Shown here in pieces: positions 42,841 to 52,200 of a stretch of DNA of 64,000 nucleotides. Numbering within the stretch: position 1 is the stretch's first letter; each line of letters starts with the position of its first letter. The notes below the pieces were generated by a model, which worked only from the letters and a program-made list of their open reading frames with translations, made no database searches and had not been told where the DNA came from. The DNA is from Leadbetterella lacunae (GTDB taxonomy: Bacteria > Bacteroidota > Bacteroidia > Cytophagales > Spirosomataceae), in the NCBI RefSeq assembly GCF_042649125.1, contig NZ_JBHRYQ010000001.1, positions 3,224,001-3,288,000 on the forward strand. The letters run 5' to 3'. Both the position numbers and the translations under genes were made by a program.

Positions 42841-44349
42841 ATTTACGTTGGCGTTAAGGTCCATTTTCTTAATCTTGAACTCGTACCAGTAGATTATCCC
42901 AATAAATAGAACAGACAACAAAAGGTGGTAAGGCACTGAAAGTGCGTAGTTGCTAATCTGAATTTTGGAATTAAGAAAAATCAAGGCTCCTCCACCCAAA
43001 AGGTATAGAATGGTAGAACCAAGCTCGTACGGAACTGGATAATATTTTTGTCCAAAATAATAACATGCACCTACCATCAAAAACGACGAAACGGCAAACG
43101 TGATAGCACAACCCAAATAGCCCATTGTGGGTATTAAAAGTAGGTTTAGCACTACCGTAAGTACCATGGCTCCGATGGTCAAATAGGTGCCGTATTGGGT
43201 TTTGTCAGATAATTTATACCAAATAGACATGTTGCCGTATACGCCAATAAACAAGTTTGCCAACAGCAAAATAGGCACGATAAACACTGCCGAACGGTAG
43301 GTTTCGCCTATCAAAAGTTGAATCCAGTCTAAGTTAAGACTCACCCCTACCCACAAAACTATGCAAGCAATGGTAAACCATTTGGTGCTGAGGGCAATCA
43401 TGTTTGGAGAGTTTTTATCTCCCATTTTAGCAAAAAACAAAGGATCTGCTGCATAGCGATAAGCCTGCACCACCAAAGTCATAAAAATAGAGAGTTTGTA
43501 CACCTGAGCGTAAATACTAAAGGCCACGTCAGGGTCTTCAAAACCCGGGTAAAAGCCATAAGGCAACAGGCCTCTAAACATAAGCCTATCGGCCGTTAGG
43601 TTTACCGAACCCGCTAAGCCCATAATCATAAGTGGGTAGGCGTACTTTAGTACCGGTTTTAGTTTTTCTAAATCAAAGACAAACTTGAAGCCTACAAACT
43701 CTTTCCACAATAAACCCAAGCAGATAAGACTGGCCACATAGTTGGCCCAAATGATATAGTCTGGCCCTACCGATGGCAAATAAAATATAGCGGCAAAAGA
43801 CTTCAGTCCAGGCAAAAACGCCCCTTTTAAAATATTATGACACAGTATTAGGTAGAACACATTGAGTCCGATATTTATAAAAATCCAGGCAAGTTTAATG
43901 CTTACAAATCGCTTTGCTTTGTTTTGAGCCCTCAGTTTCACAAACGCTATGGCGGCTACTGCATCTACTGCCATAATGATCGCCAACATAATGACCAAGT
44001 GTTCATTGCCCGGAAAATTAAGAAACGTAACTATTGGCGTAGCAAAAATGATGATTACTCCCGCTAGTGTTACACTCAACACTATAATGAAGCTTAAGAT
44101 TAGGTTGAAGTACTCGGATTGGTTTTCTTTTTTGGAGCCATACCTAAAAAAGGCGGTCTCCATACCAAAGGTAAACAGGATATTTAGTGGTACTACCCAA
44201 GTGTAAAGTTGGGCATTTTCGGTAAGCAAACTTTGCTGCTCAAACACCCGTGTGTGAACAATTACCAACAACCAATTTAACAAACGCCCCACTATGCTAC
44301 TCATGCCGTAAAGCATGGTGTCGCCTGCTAATTTTTTAAATAAACTCAT
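42835..44349 (-). CDS. Polysaccharide flippase (Wzx/MOP superfamily)
   Basis: A 504-residue integral membrane protein with about 12-14 hydrophobic spans. It begins MSLFKKLAGDTMLYGMSSIVGRLLNW, the conserved start of the polysaccharide_synt family, and continues with the ETAFFRYGSK segment of the Bacteroidota branch. It should flip lipid-linked oligosaccharides across the inner membrane for O-antigen, capsule or exopolysaccharide. No glycosyltransferase genes are nearby, so it belongs to an unlinked pathway. The 3' end overlaps the HIT gene stop by 6 bp. Confidence 0.88.
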   Translation of the reverse strand: MSLFKKLAGDTMLYGMSSIVGRLLNWLLVIVHTRVFEQQSLLTENAQLYTWVVPLNILFTFGMETAFFRYGSKKENQSEYFNLILSFIIVLSVTLAGVIIIFATPIVTFLNFPGNEHLVIMLAIIMAVDAVAAIAFVKLRAQNKAKRFVSIKLAWIFINIGLNVFYLILCHNILKGAFLPGLKSFAAIFYLPSVGPDYIIWANYVASLICLGLLWKEFVGFKFVFDLEKLKPVLKYAYPLMIMGLAGSVNLTADRLMFRGLLPYGFYPGFEDPDVAFSIYAQVYKLSIFMTLVVQAYRYAADPLFFAKMGDKNSPNMIALSTKWFTIACIVLWVGVSLNLDWIQLLIGETYRSAVFIVPILLLANLFIGVYGNMSIWYKLSDKTQYGTYLTIGAMVLTVVLNLLLIPTMGYLGCAITFAVSSFLMVGACYYFGQKYYPVPYELGSTILYLLGGGALIFLNSKIQISNYALSVPYHLLLSVLFIGIIYWYEFKIKKMDLNANVNL

Positions 44350-44527
44350 GTAAAACTATTCAAATTCTAATAAGAGAGCAATGTTCCGAATTTTTGGGGA
44401 GTATTGCAAAATATTAAAAAAGAATAAGCCAAAAATAGAAGCGTGAAAAAAATATTGCCTTTAAATAAGTTTAAATTTTTGAACTGTTCAAAAAACCGTT
44501 TAATTGGTACTATAAATCCAAAAGAAT

Positions 44528-45157
44528 ATGTGGCGAACCATACTTTTTTTCTGTTTTATAAGCACCGCTTGGGCCCAAAGCACAGACAGCCTTAGTGCCA
44601 AACCAAAGGGTTTTATTAAGCAAATTAGAAAAAACTCTGATGAATTTTTCTTTAATGAGCACCCACCCAAAGTCCACACCAAACCCAGAGTGCACAAAAA
44701 CACAATATACCTACAAGCCATGGGCGACACTCCGTATATTGGCACGGGCTACCGCTATCGGATACTAGACAAAAAAACATGGAGTACAGAACTTGGGTTC
44801 GGACTTGGATTTTCTCCCCATATTTTTACCACACATATACCTCGTCCTAAAAACTATTCTTTTTCACATGGCTTGCAGCTTATTTACAAACGCCAACGCT
44901 TTGTGGCACCAAGCATTGGCTATTCGGGCATTTGGTTTAGCTTTGAATATTATAATGGAAAAACCTTTAATTACGAACCCGCACCTAACATTGGCCTTCG
45001 CTTCGGAAATTCCGACAGTTTTGCGTTAAACCTGCTTTGGTTTGGGTACTTCAAAAAATCAGAATATTCCAAACTATCTGCTGACGAAAAAATACAAACA
45101 GTACTCCGAAAAAACGTTTGGAGCATTCCATCTGCTAACCTCCAATTTTCTTTTTAA
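44528..45157 (+). CDS. Secreted beta-barrel-like hypothetical protein
   Basis: I do not recognise the family. The 209-residue protein has a signal peptide (MWRTILFFCFISTAWAQ) and, after a basic stretch (about 25-60), alternating aromatic/hydrophobic strands such as TIYLQAMGDTPYIGTGYRYR, FVAPSIGYSGIWFSF and NIGLRFGN. It ends in LQFSF, with a C-terminal phenylalanine as in outer-membrane barrels. This suggests a small outer-membrane protein. The next gene, a lipoprotein, starts 4 bp downstream, so the two are co-transcribed and probably work together. Confidence 0.7.
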   Translation: MWRTILFFCFISTAWAQSTDSLSAKPKGFIKQIRKNSDEFFFNEHPPKVHTKPRVHKNTIYLQAMGDTPYIGTGYRYRILDKKTWSTELGFGLGFSPHIFTTHIPRPKNYSFSHGLQLIYKRQRFVAPSIGYSGIWFSFEYYNGKTFNYEPAPNIGLRFGNSDSFALNLLWFGYFKKSEYSKLSADEKIQTVLRKNVWSIPSANLQFSF

Positions 45158-45160
45158 ACC

Positions 45161-46387
45161 ATGAAAAAACTATTGCTATTTGCCTTAATATGCGTTTCAT
45201 GCTCTTCTTGCGGAGATATTATTTTAAAAGAAAAAGTACTCTCAGAAAGGCCATTTGATCCTGTATATAATTATCAGGCCTACATATTGGCAGCAAGCGA
45301 TAACAATGTCTTTCTTTCGGTTCAAAAGAATGCTTTTGACCGCTCACAACTCAGCCAAAAGTGTAGCTCTCCATACAAATTTGAAAGCCTATTTTTATCT
45401 ACCGACGAAACAGGAAATAAAATTTCGGAAAATAAACAAACGCCATTATTTAACACAGAAAATGTATTTTCCGACAAAAACCACTTTTACTATATCAACA
45501 CTTACAGTATCACAGGAAACATTACAGTGGACACATATAGTCTTGGTTTTCAAATAGAAAAAACAAAAAGCATTGTCCTGAAATCATTTTTCAAAAATAA
45601 CTATACGGAAGTTCTCACCAGTAAACCCGTTTTTAAAACAGCAGAAGACTTCGCCGTTATAGGACTTCTGAGAAAGCCAAACTCAGACGAAAGGGCCATA
45701 TTTTGGGCAAATATAAAAAATGAGCAAGTGAGCGATTATACCCAATCAGATTTGGGAAATATTCAATATCTTGGCTTAAATGATTTCACAGAAATAAACG
45801 ATAACAGACTGCTTTTACTCATTAACATAAGCGGCAAAAACGAAAGCGAATCGGCAATATATTCATTTGAAAAAGACAAAAAGGAATTCAAAAAAGAGAT
45901 TTCGTTGACTTCAAAAAACGAAAGTTTCCAAGGCATAAACGCATTTGGTGTTGACAATGTATTTTTGCCTACGTATTCGTCAGAAAATACTGCTCCGATA
46001 TATTACATATATGATGACCAGAAAAAAATACTTACTAAAAAAACATATACCCAACTTGACGGCATAAGCCCCGAAAGCATCAAGTCGGCTTACATTCAGA
46101 AAATCGGGGATAAATATTTGTTTAGAACCAACAACTACCAAAGCGGTGAAAGCTACGTATCGGAGCTTAGAAGCGACCAAAGCTTTAAGATATTGTTTAA
46201 AAAGAAGGGCACTTCGTCTCAAAGTTTTATAAATCAACGTTCAGACAAAAGCCTCCGTATGTTTGAACTCTCAAGTGGTTTAGAAAGTGGCAAAGTTGAC
46301 TTAATAATTCATAAAGATTTAAATAACCAAACTATGAAAAATTTGTACGAAGGCATTCCGGCTAAGTATCCCTGTTTTTTCGATTAA
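45161..46387 (+). CDS. Hypothetical lipoprotein, 408 aa
   Basis: I do not recognise the family. The N-terminus (MKKLLLFALICVSCSSCGD) has a lipobox at SCSSC (C17, or C14). The mature part is hydrophilic and beta-rich. A 4-bp gap to the preceding beta-barrel-like gene argues for one operon and a shared envelope role. Repeated short strand patterns (such as FAVIGLLRKPNSDERAIFWAN) resemble beta-propeller blades, but no known motif repeats clearly. No sorting domain is seen at the C-terminus. Confidence 0.7.
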   Translation: MKKLLLFALICVSCSSCGDIILKEKVLSERPFDPVYNYQAYILAASDNNVFLSVQKNAFDRSQLSQKCSSPYKFESLFLSTDETGNKISENKQTPLFNTENVFSDKNHFYYINTYSITGNITVDTYSLGFQIEKTKSIVLKSFFKNNYTEVLTSKPVFKTAEDFAVIGLLRKPNSDERAIFWANIKNEQVSDYTQSDLGNIQYLGLNDFTEINDNRLLLLINISGKNESESAIYSFEKDKKEFKKEISLTSKNESFQGINAFGVDNVFLPTYSSENTAPIYYIYDDQKKILTKKTYTQLDGISPESIKSAYIQKIGDKYLFRTNNYQSGESYVSELRSDQSFKILFKKKGTSSQSFINQRSDKSLRMFELSSGLESGKVDLIIHKDLNNQTMKNLYEGIPAKYPCFFD

Positions 46388-46558
46388 TTAAATCAGGTTT
46401 TACACTATATTTAAAAACACCAAAACCACAGTGGGTTTGTATTTTCATTTGGTTTAATTTAGCTTTACTAGCCAATAAACCTCAACCTTAACTTTCTGGT
46501 CTATTTTAAAACAAGATAGCTTATCAAAAGCTTCTGTAAAAAAATAGCCGTTAACTGT

Positions 46559-47200
46559 ATGCAGAAAATACACGCTATCCTTATCATTGACGATCATTTA
46601 CTTTTTGCACAAGGCCTCAAACTTCTCATTGAGTCAAAGCCCGAGTATAAGGTTTCTGAGATTATCCAAAACACCGATACGCTTGACAGCAAGATTAAGT
46701 CGCTCGAGGTAGATGTAATTTTACTTGATGTAAATCTCAACGGCGTCTTGAGTTTTGAAGTATGCAAAAAACTAAAAACTCAGCTACCCGAAACCAAAGT
46801 GATAGCCGTGTCTATGCACCACGAGTACAACATCATAAACCAAATGCGAAAAGCAGGGGCTGACGGCTATATTCTGAAAAACGCCAGCCAAGCCAGTATA
46901 CTAACAGGAATAGACGAGGTGCTTTTGGGTAAAAAATATTTTGAAGAAGAGGTAAAGTCCATTATTTCTAACGCCAAAAATCAAAAGCCCGAAGGCATAG
47001 AACTACTCAACCCTCGCGAAAAAAAAATCTTGAACTTGGTGCTCAAAGACAACACCAACAAAAAAATAGCGGACGAAATGAAGCTGAGCATAAAAACCAT
47101 AGAGTTTTACAGAAACAGCATCTACACCAAACTTGACGTAAAAAATCTCTTGCAACTTGTTCAAAAAACCAAAGAGCTAAATTACCGCTATGAAGACTAG
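46559..47200 (+). CDS. NarL/FixJ-type response regulator
   Basis: A 213-residue two-component regulator. The receiver domain (1-120) has the acidic pair D11-D12, the phosphoacceptor D57 (VILLDVNLNG) and the lysine in GYILKNAS. The C-terminal LuxR-type helix-turn-helix (about 145-210) has LNPREKKILNLVLKDNTNKKIA and LSIKTIEFYRNSIYTKL. The stop overlaps the start of the sensor kinase gene by 11 bp, which marks them as a cognate pair. The first plausible target downstream is the GH10 xylanase, which has a 7-2-7 inverted repeat in its leader. Confidence 0.93.
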   Translation: MQKIHAILIIDDHLLFAQGLKLLIESKPEYKVSEIIQNTDTLDSKIKSLEVDVILLDVNLNGVLSFEVCKKLKTQLPETKVIAVSMHHEYNIINQMRKAGADGYILKNASQASILTGIDEVLLGKKYFEEEVKSIISNAKNQKPEGIELLNPREKKILNLVLKDNTNKKIADEMKLSIKTIEFYRNSIYTKLDVKNLLQLVQKTKELNYRYED

Positions 47201-48890
47201 GCTAACCCTTTTGATATTACTATGCACGCAATGGGTTTTTTCACAAAAACCAGTATTTGACTATTGGAGCCTTCAAAACATTTCTGAAGCTCAATTGGAG
47301 ATCAAACTCGATAGTTTTTCACGTTTCAATGACCCCCTTGGCCAAGCTTTTGTATATAAGTTTTTGGCAAATAAATACAATGGCGACCGCTCAAACAGAC
47401 TAAAAGTAGTGGAAATGAGCATGAAAGCCATTAAGCTTTTTGAAGGAAAAAATGACCTACAAAAAAACTGGCAGAAGCTGTTTTTAGCAAACCTTTTCAC
47501 CGAATTTGGAGACGGAAAACAAGCCTTAGAGTATGCACAAACACTAACAAACGAAGCTCTAGCGTTTGCCCAAAAAGCAAAAGACCCAAAGATGCAACTG
47601 ACAGTATACCAAACTTTTATTAGACTATCAGAAACACTAGAAACCCAAAATAATCAAATAGATGACCACCTAAAAAAGTGCGACAAAATAGTAGCCGATG
47701 GCATAGGCGTAGACGAAAATCAGCTCAAAGCATATTACTTTCAAAAGGGAAAATTTAATATAAACAAAAAAAACTATACGGAGGCAAATGTAAATTTCGA
47801 TAAGTCTGAGCAAATAAGCAGATCAATTTCAGACACCGCTTTTCTGTTGGTTTGCCAAATGTTTAAAGCTCAAATAAAACGTTTCAATGGCCAAAACAAA
47901 GAAGCCTTGAAGGACTTAAACAATTTAATAAGTGAAGAAAAAATAAACGCCGATCTGATACTTAAAAGATGGAAATATCAAGAAACCGCTTTGGTTTTAG
48001 GAAATTTAAACCAACTAAAAGAAGCGAACCTAACGTGGCTTAGCTATTATAAAACCCAAGAAGAAATTGAAAAAGATGCTATTAACAACTACCAAATGGC
48101 GGAGCTTATCTCTACTTTTTTGATAACTGACCAAAAATACGAGAACGAAAAACTTCTCATGACCAATCAGGTAATAGACCTCGAAAACCAAAATTACATC
48201 AAACTTTTGATCATATTTGTGATGGTGGTCTTTGTTCTATTACTACTTTTTATAGTTCGAATAAAATGGCAAAAACTAAGGAGCGACAGCCAAAAAACCG
48301 AACTCTTGCTTCATGGACAAGAACAAGAGCGAAGCCGCTTAAGCCACGAACTCCACGACAGCGTAGGTAACTCTTTGGCTGCACTGAAAACCAATGTGTT
48401 TTTTACGGAAGACTCGCCAAACAAAGAAAACCTACTCAAAATATTAGACGAATTGTATAATTCCATTCGTAATATTTCACACCATTTGTACCCAAACCAC
48501 CTGGTTCAAGACGGCCTTGAGCGAACACTCACAGACTATATAAACCTGATAAACGTTAAGAAAAACATAGTGTTTCACTCCTACGGCACACCAAAAGCTT
48601 TGTCTGAAAACCAAACACTCAATATTTTCAGAATTGTACAAGAACTATTAGGAAATGCCCAAAAACACGCAAACGCTACTCAGATAGAAGTGGATATTTT
48701 TAATAATGAAAATGGAATATCTATTCGGGTTCAAGACGACGGTGTGGGCATGGAAAAAATGCTGAACTCAAACGGCATCGGCCTCAAAAATGTGGAAAAC
48801 AGAGTAAACCTTTACAAAGGCCATATTGAATATATTTCTGACCAAGACACCGGCACTACAGTAATTATTTCTTTTGAAAACTTGGATTAA
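47190..48890 (+). CDS. Sensor histidine kinase (HisKA_3 type, TPR-like sensor)
   Basis: A 566-residue kinase paired with the NarL-type regulator. A signal peptide (about 1-18) precedes a periplasmic helical region (about 20-330) with TPR-like units, one membrane span (about 337-360; YIKLLIIFVMVVFVLLLLFI) and the kinase core. The phosphorylated histidine is H389 in LSHELHDSVGNS. The HATPase domain has ELLGNAQKHANAT, DDGVGM and NGIGLKNVENRV. This layout is common in Bacteroidota kinases of the DesK/NarX class. The signal sensed by the TPR region is unknown. Confidence 0.92.
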   Translation: MKTRLTLLILLCTQWVFSQKPVFDYWSLQNISEAQLEIKLDSFSRFNDPLGQAFVYKFLANKYNGDRSNRLKVVEMSMKAIKLFEGKNDLQKNWQKLFLANLFTEFGDGKQALEYAQTLTNEALAFAQKAKDPKMQLTVYQTFIRLSETLETQNNQIDDHLKKCDKIVADGIGVDENQLKAYYFQKGKFNINKKNYTEANVNFDKSEQISRSISDTAFLLVCQMFKAQIKRFNGQNKEALKDLNNLISEEKINADLILKRWKYQETALVLGNLNQLKEANLTWLSYYKTQEEIEKDAINNYQMAELISTFLITDQKYENEKLLMTNQVIDLENQNYIKLLIIFVMVVFVLLLLFIVRIKWQKLRSDSQKTELLLHGQEQERSRLSHELHDSVGNSLAALKTNVFFTEDSPNKENLLKILDELYNSIRNISHHLYPNHLVQDGLERTLTDYINLINVKKNIVFHSYGTPKALSENQTLNIFRIVQELLGNAQKHANATQIEVDIFNNENGISIRVQDDGVGMEKMLNSNGIGLKNVENRVNLYKGHIEYISDQDTGTTVIISFENLD

Positions 48891-49205
48891 AAACCATCCG
48901 CCGCTAAATAGCTAAAAACGTTTATATTTTTTTCTAAAAAATAGAACTTGAGAAGTCGTTTTTTCTTTAACAATAAAAAAATAATTAATTTATGATCAAA
49001 AAGTTAAAATAAAAATTCGGGTTCATCTATTCTGCGTTTATAAAATCAATCTAAGCCCAATTTTTATGAAACAAAAACCCCAGTTTGTCATTATTTAAAG
49101 AACTAATTATATCATTTCAATAGGGTAAACCCTAATAATATTTCCGAGCATGGGTGTTAGGTTTGTTGACAAGTGTAAAACTTTCGTATCAAAAACCTTT
49201 ACAAT
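48891..49205 (+). promoter_or_regulatory. Long leader region of the xylanase gene
   Basis: This 315-bp AT-rich gap has no gene. It holds the 7-2-7 inverted repeat at 49120-49135. I do not see a convincing TTG/TAnnTTTG promoter, which suits an activator-dependent gene. Confidence 0.4.
49120..49135. promoter_or_regulatory. NarL-like 7-2-7 inverted repeat upstream of the xylanase
   Basis: ATAGGGT (49120-49126), two bases, then ACCCTAA (49129-49135): six of seven positions are complementary. NarL-class regulators often bind heptamers in 7-2-7 order. A NarL-type regulator is encoded directly upstream. The link is inferred. Confidence 0.4.
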
Positions 49206-52200
49206 ATGTTTAAAACCTTACCTATAAAAATTACCTTTCTCGCCACTTTTCTATGTCTGTTTTGGGGAAATATATCCTTAGCTCAAAACCTACTTTCGAA
49301 TCCCGGCTTTGAGCTCGGCTCTGGCGATAATTTCACCAATTGGGCCAAAACAAATGGAGCAACTTACTTAACAGCCACCACTGCTCCTACCGAAATACAC
49401 GGGGGAACCCGTGCTCTAAAGTCTGCCGGGCCAGGCTATGCTGGTCAGCAGTACCAGGTGCAACTCGTAGGAGATGCTGCAGCCACCACTATTGGCTCTA
49501 GCTATACCTTAAAAATCTGGATAAAAGCAGCAACTGCCGGTGGAAACGTACGGTTTTCTACTCAGCCAAGTGCCATGTATAGTACAGATATGAGCGTACC
49601 AGACGGTGTTTGGACACAGTTGAGCTGGACTTTTACGGCCAATGTAGCCAGTACGCAAATAGCCCTTGACCTTGGACAAAGCAACGTAGTTTACTTTATA
49701 GACGATGCCGAACTGGCACTTTCGCCCGTAAACTTAGTGCCAAACGCAAGTTTTGAAAACGGCAGCGGAGATATTTTCACAAACTGGACCAAACAAAACG
49801 GAGCAAGTTACTTAACAGCCACCACCACTCCAGCTGAAGTACACGCAGGAAGGAGGGCCTTAAAGTCTGCCGGGCCGGGCTTTGCTGGCCAGCAATATCA
49901 AGTGCAACTTTTGAGCGATGCCATTCCCACTACTATTGGCACTTCATACACTTTTAAAATTTGGGTAAAAGCCGCTACAGCAGGCGGTACCATTAGATTT
50001 TCAAGCCAACCGAGTGCCTTATATAGTGCTGACCTAAGCGTACCTGACGGCGTTTGGACACAGTTGAGTTGGACTTTCACGGCCAATGTAGCAAATACCC
50101 AGATAGCCCTCGACCTTGGTCAAAGCAACGTGGTATATTACCTAGACGACATGGAAATGTTGGGCTCACCAGCACCAGCACCAACCGTAAACTTAACCAA
50201 CTATGCCCCTAACTTTAGTTTTGAAGATGGCACCGGAAACACGTTTACAAACTGGACTGAGCTAAACGGAGCTGGTTCTTTTTTTGAAACTACGGTAGCC
50301 GGAGAAGTAAAAGTAGGCCTAAGGGCACTAAAAGTGATATCTGCAGTTGCTGACCCAGGAAACCCTTGGAAAGTACAGCTTGGAAGTGCTTATTTAAACA
50401 CACCAATTGGCAAAAATTTTTCATATAGTATTTATATCAAAGTAGCCAGCGGCACGGGTAAAGTGCGTATTTCTACCATTTCACCTTTAGCAAACTATGG
50501 AGCTTACGGCTACTCAGCCACTACAGACATAGGCACAGAATGGCAAAAAGTCACCTTAAACTTTGTGCCAGTAGAGGCTACCACCCGTATAGCAATAGAC
50601 CTGGGAGGTGCTGCAAACACCTATTTTGTAGACGATTTAAAACTAACATCTTCTGATGCAATTATAGTAGCAAATGGCGACTTTGAACTTGGGGCTGGAG
50701 ATAATTTTTATAACTGGCAAAAAACCAACGGGGCGGCTTTTTTAACAAGCACTACTACAGAAACCCATGCGGGCACAAGGGCTCTACGTGCAGAAGTAAC
50801 AGGCACGCAAGCTAATGCGGGTCAACCCTGGTCTGTTCAAATAAAAAATGACGCTATTGCGACCACCGTAGGGAATCAATATACATTTTCGGTTTGGGCA
50901 AAGGCAGCTGCCGCTGGCGGTCAAATTCGATTCTCAACGGATCCAAGCCCACAATATTCGGCAAACTTTGATGTAACCACCGAATGGAAAAAATTTAGTT
51001 GGACCATAACGGCTAACACCACTGCAACTAATTTCTTATTAGATCTTGGTAAAGATGCAGGTGTATATTTCATTGACGATATCAGCATAGTGCCGGCGGT
51101 GGCCAACTTGATAGTAAACGGAAGTTTCGAGCTGGGCACTACTAATGATTTTACTAACTGGGGCAAATGGAACGGAGCTGCCAACATAACCGCCACCACC
51201 ACACTTGCAGAGGTAAACGAGGGAACTAGAGCCGTAAAAGTAATAAACCCCGCAGTAGGAAACCCTTGGGAAGTTCAGTTAGTGAGTGACCCAATGGCAA
51301 CAGTGGTAGACAAAAATTACATCGCTACTATTTACGTTAAGTCAATGGCGGGTGGAGAAATTCTTAGATACTCTACAAATGCCACAGCAGGAGCTCAGTA
51401 TGGCCCCGACTTTACCATCACTACAAACTGGACTGCCATGACCTGGACCTTTAAAGCCAACGATGCCAGCACACGAATAGTGCTTGATATGGGTAAAAGT
51501 GCGGGCACATTTTATGTTGATAACATCACCGTAGTAGAAGCAGATGCCTGTGCCATTAAATACCAAATTCCGGCAGGGCAAACCCCAATAGCAACTGGCA
51601 AAAACAAATTCTTAGGAATGATATATTCTTCGGCTCAAAGTCCAAACCTGAACAAATACTTTAATCAAGTTACACCCGAAAACTCAGGAAAATGGGCGAG
51701 TATAGAAGGCACCGAAGGTGTTTATAATTTTACTGAAGTAGACGCCGCCAGAGAATACGCCAAAGTAAATAACTTCCCTTTTAGATTTCACGTATTGGTG
51801 TGGGGAAACCAGCAACCTGCCTGGCTAAAGCCTATGACAGACGCACAAAAAGTAACGAAATTAAAAGCATGGTTTCAGGCTGTGGCAAACCACTATGATG
51901 GAAGCACCAACGCTAGAGCAAAGCTAGAATACATAGAAGTAGCCAACGAAATCATAAACGACCCTCCCTCTATGGGCTCAAATGGCGTATACTCAGACAA
52001 CACCAATGACAGCGGTAGCGGTGGCTACGTAAATGCCCTCAAGTCTCTCAATGTAGAACTAGGCACAACTCCTAGCGAATGGGATTGGGTCGTAAACGCC
52101 TTTAAACTGGCCCGTCAGTATTTTCCATGTGAAACCAAACTTGTACTTAATGAATTTAATGCCGAAACCAACTATTTAAACATTACAGACAAATATGTTG

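Noticed and set aside
49300..51540. Long direct DNA repeats that might be a mobile element
   Set aside because: They are the tandem CBM coding units of the xylanase and stay in frame throughout.
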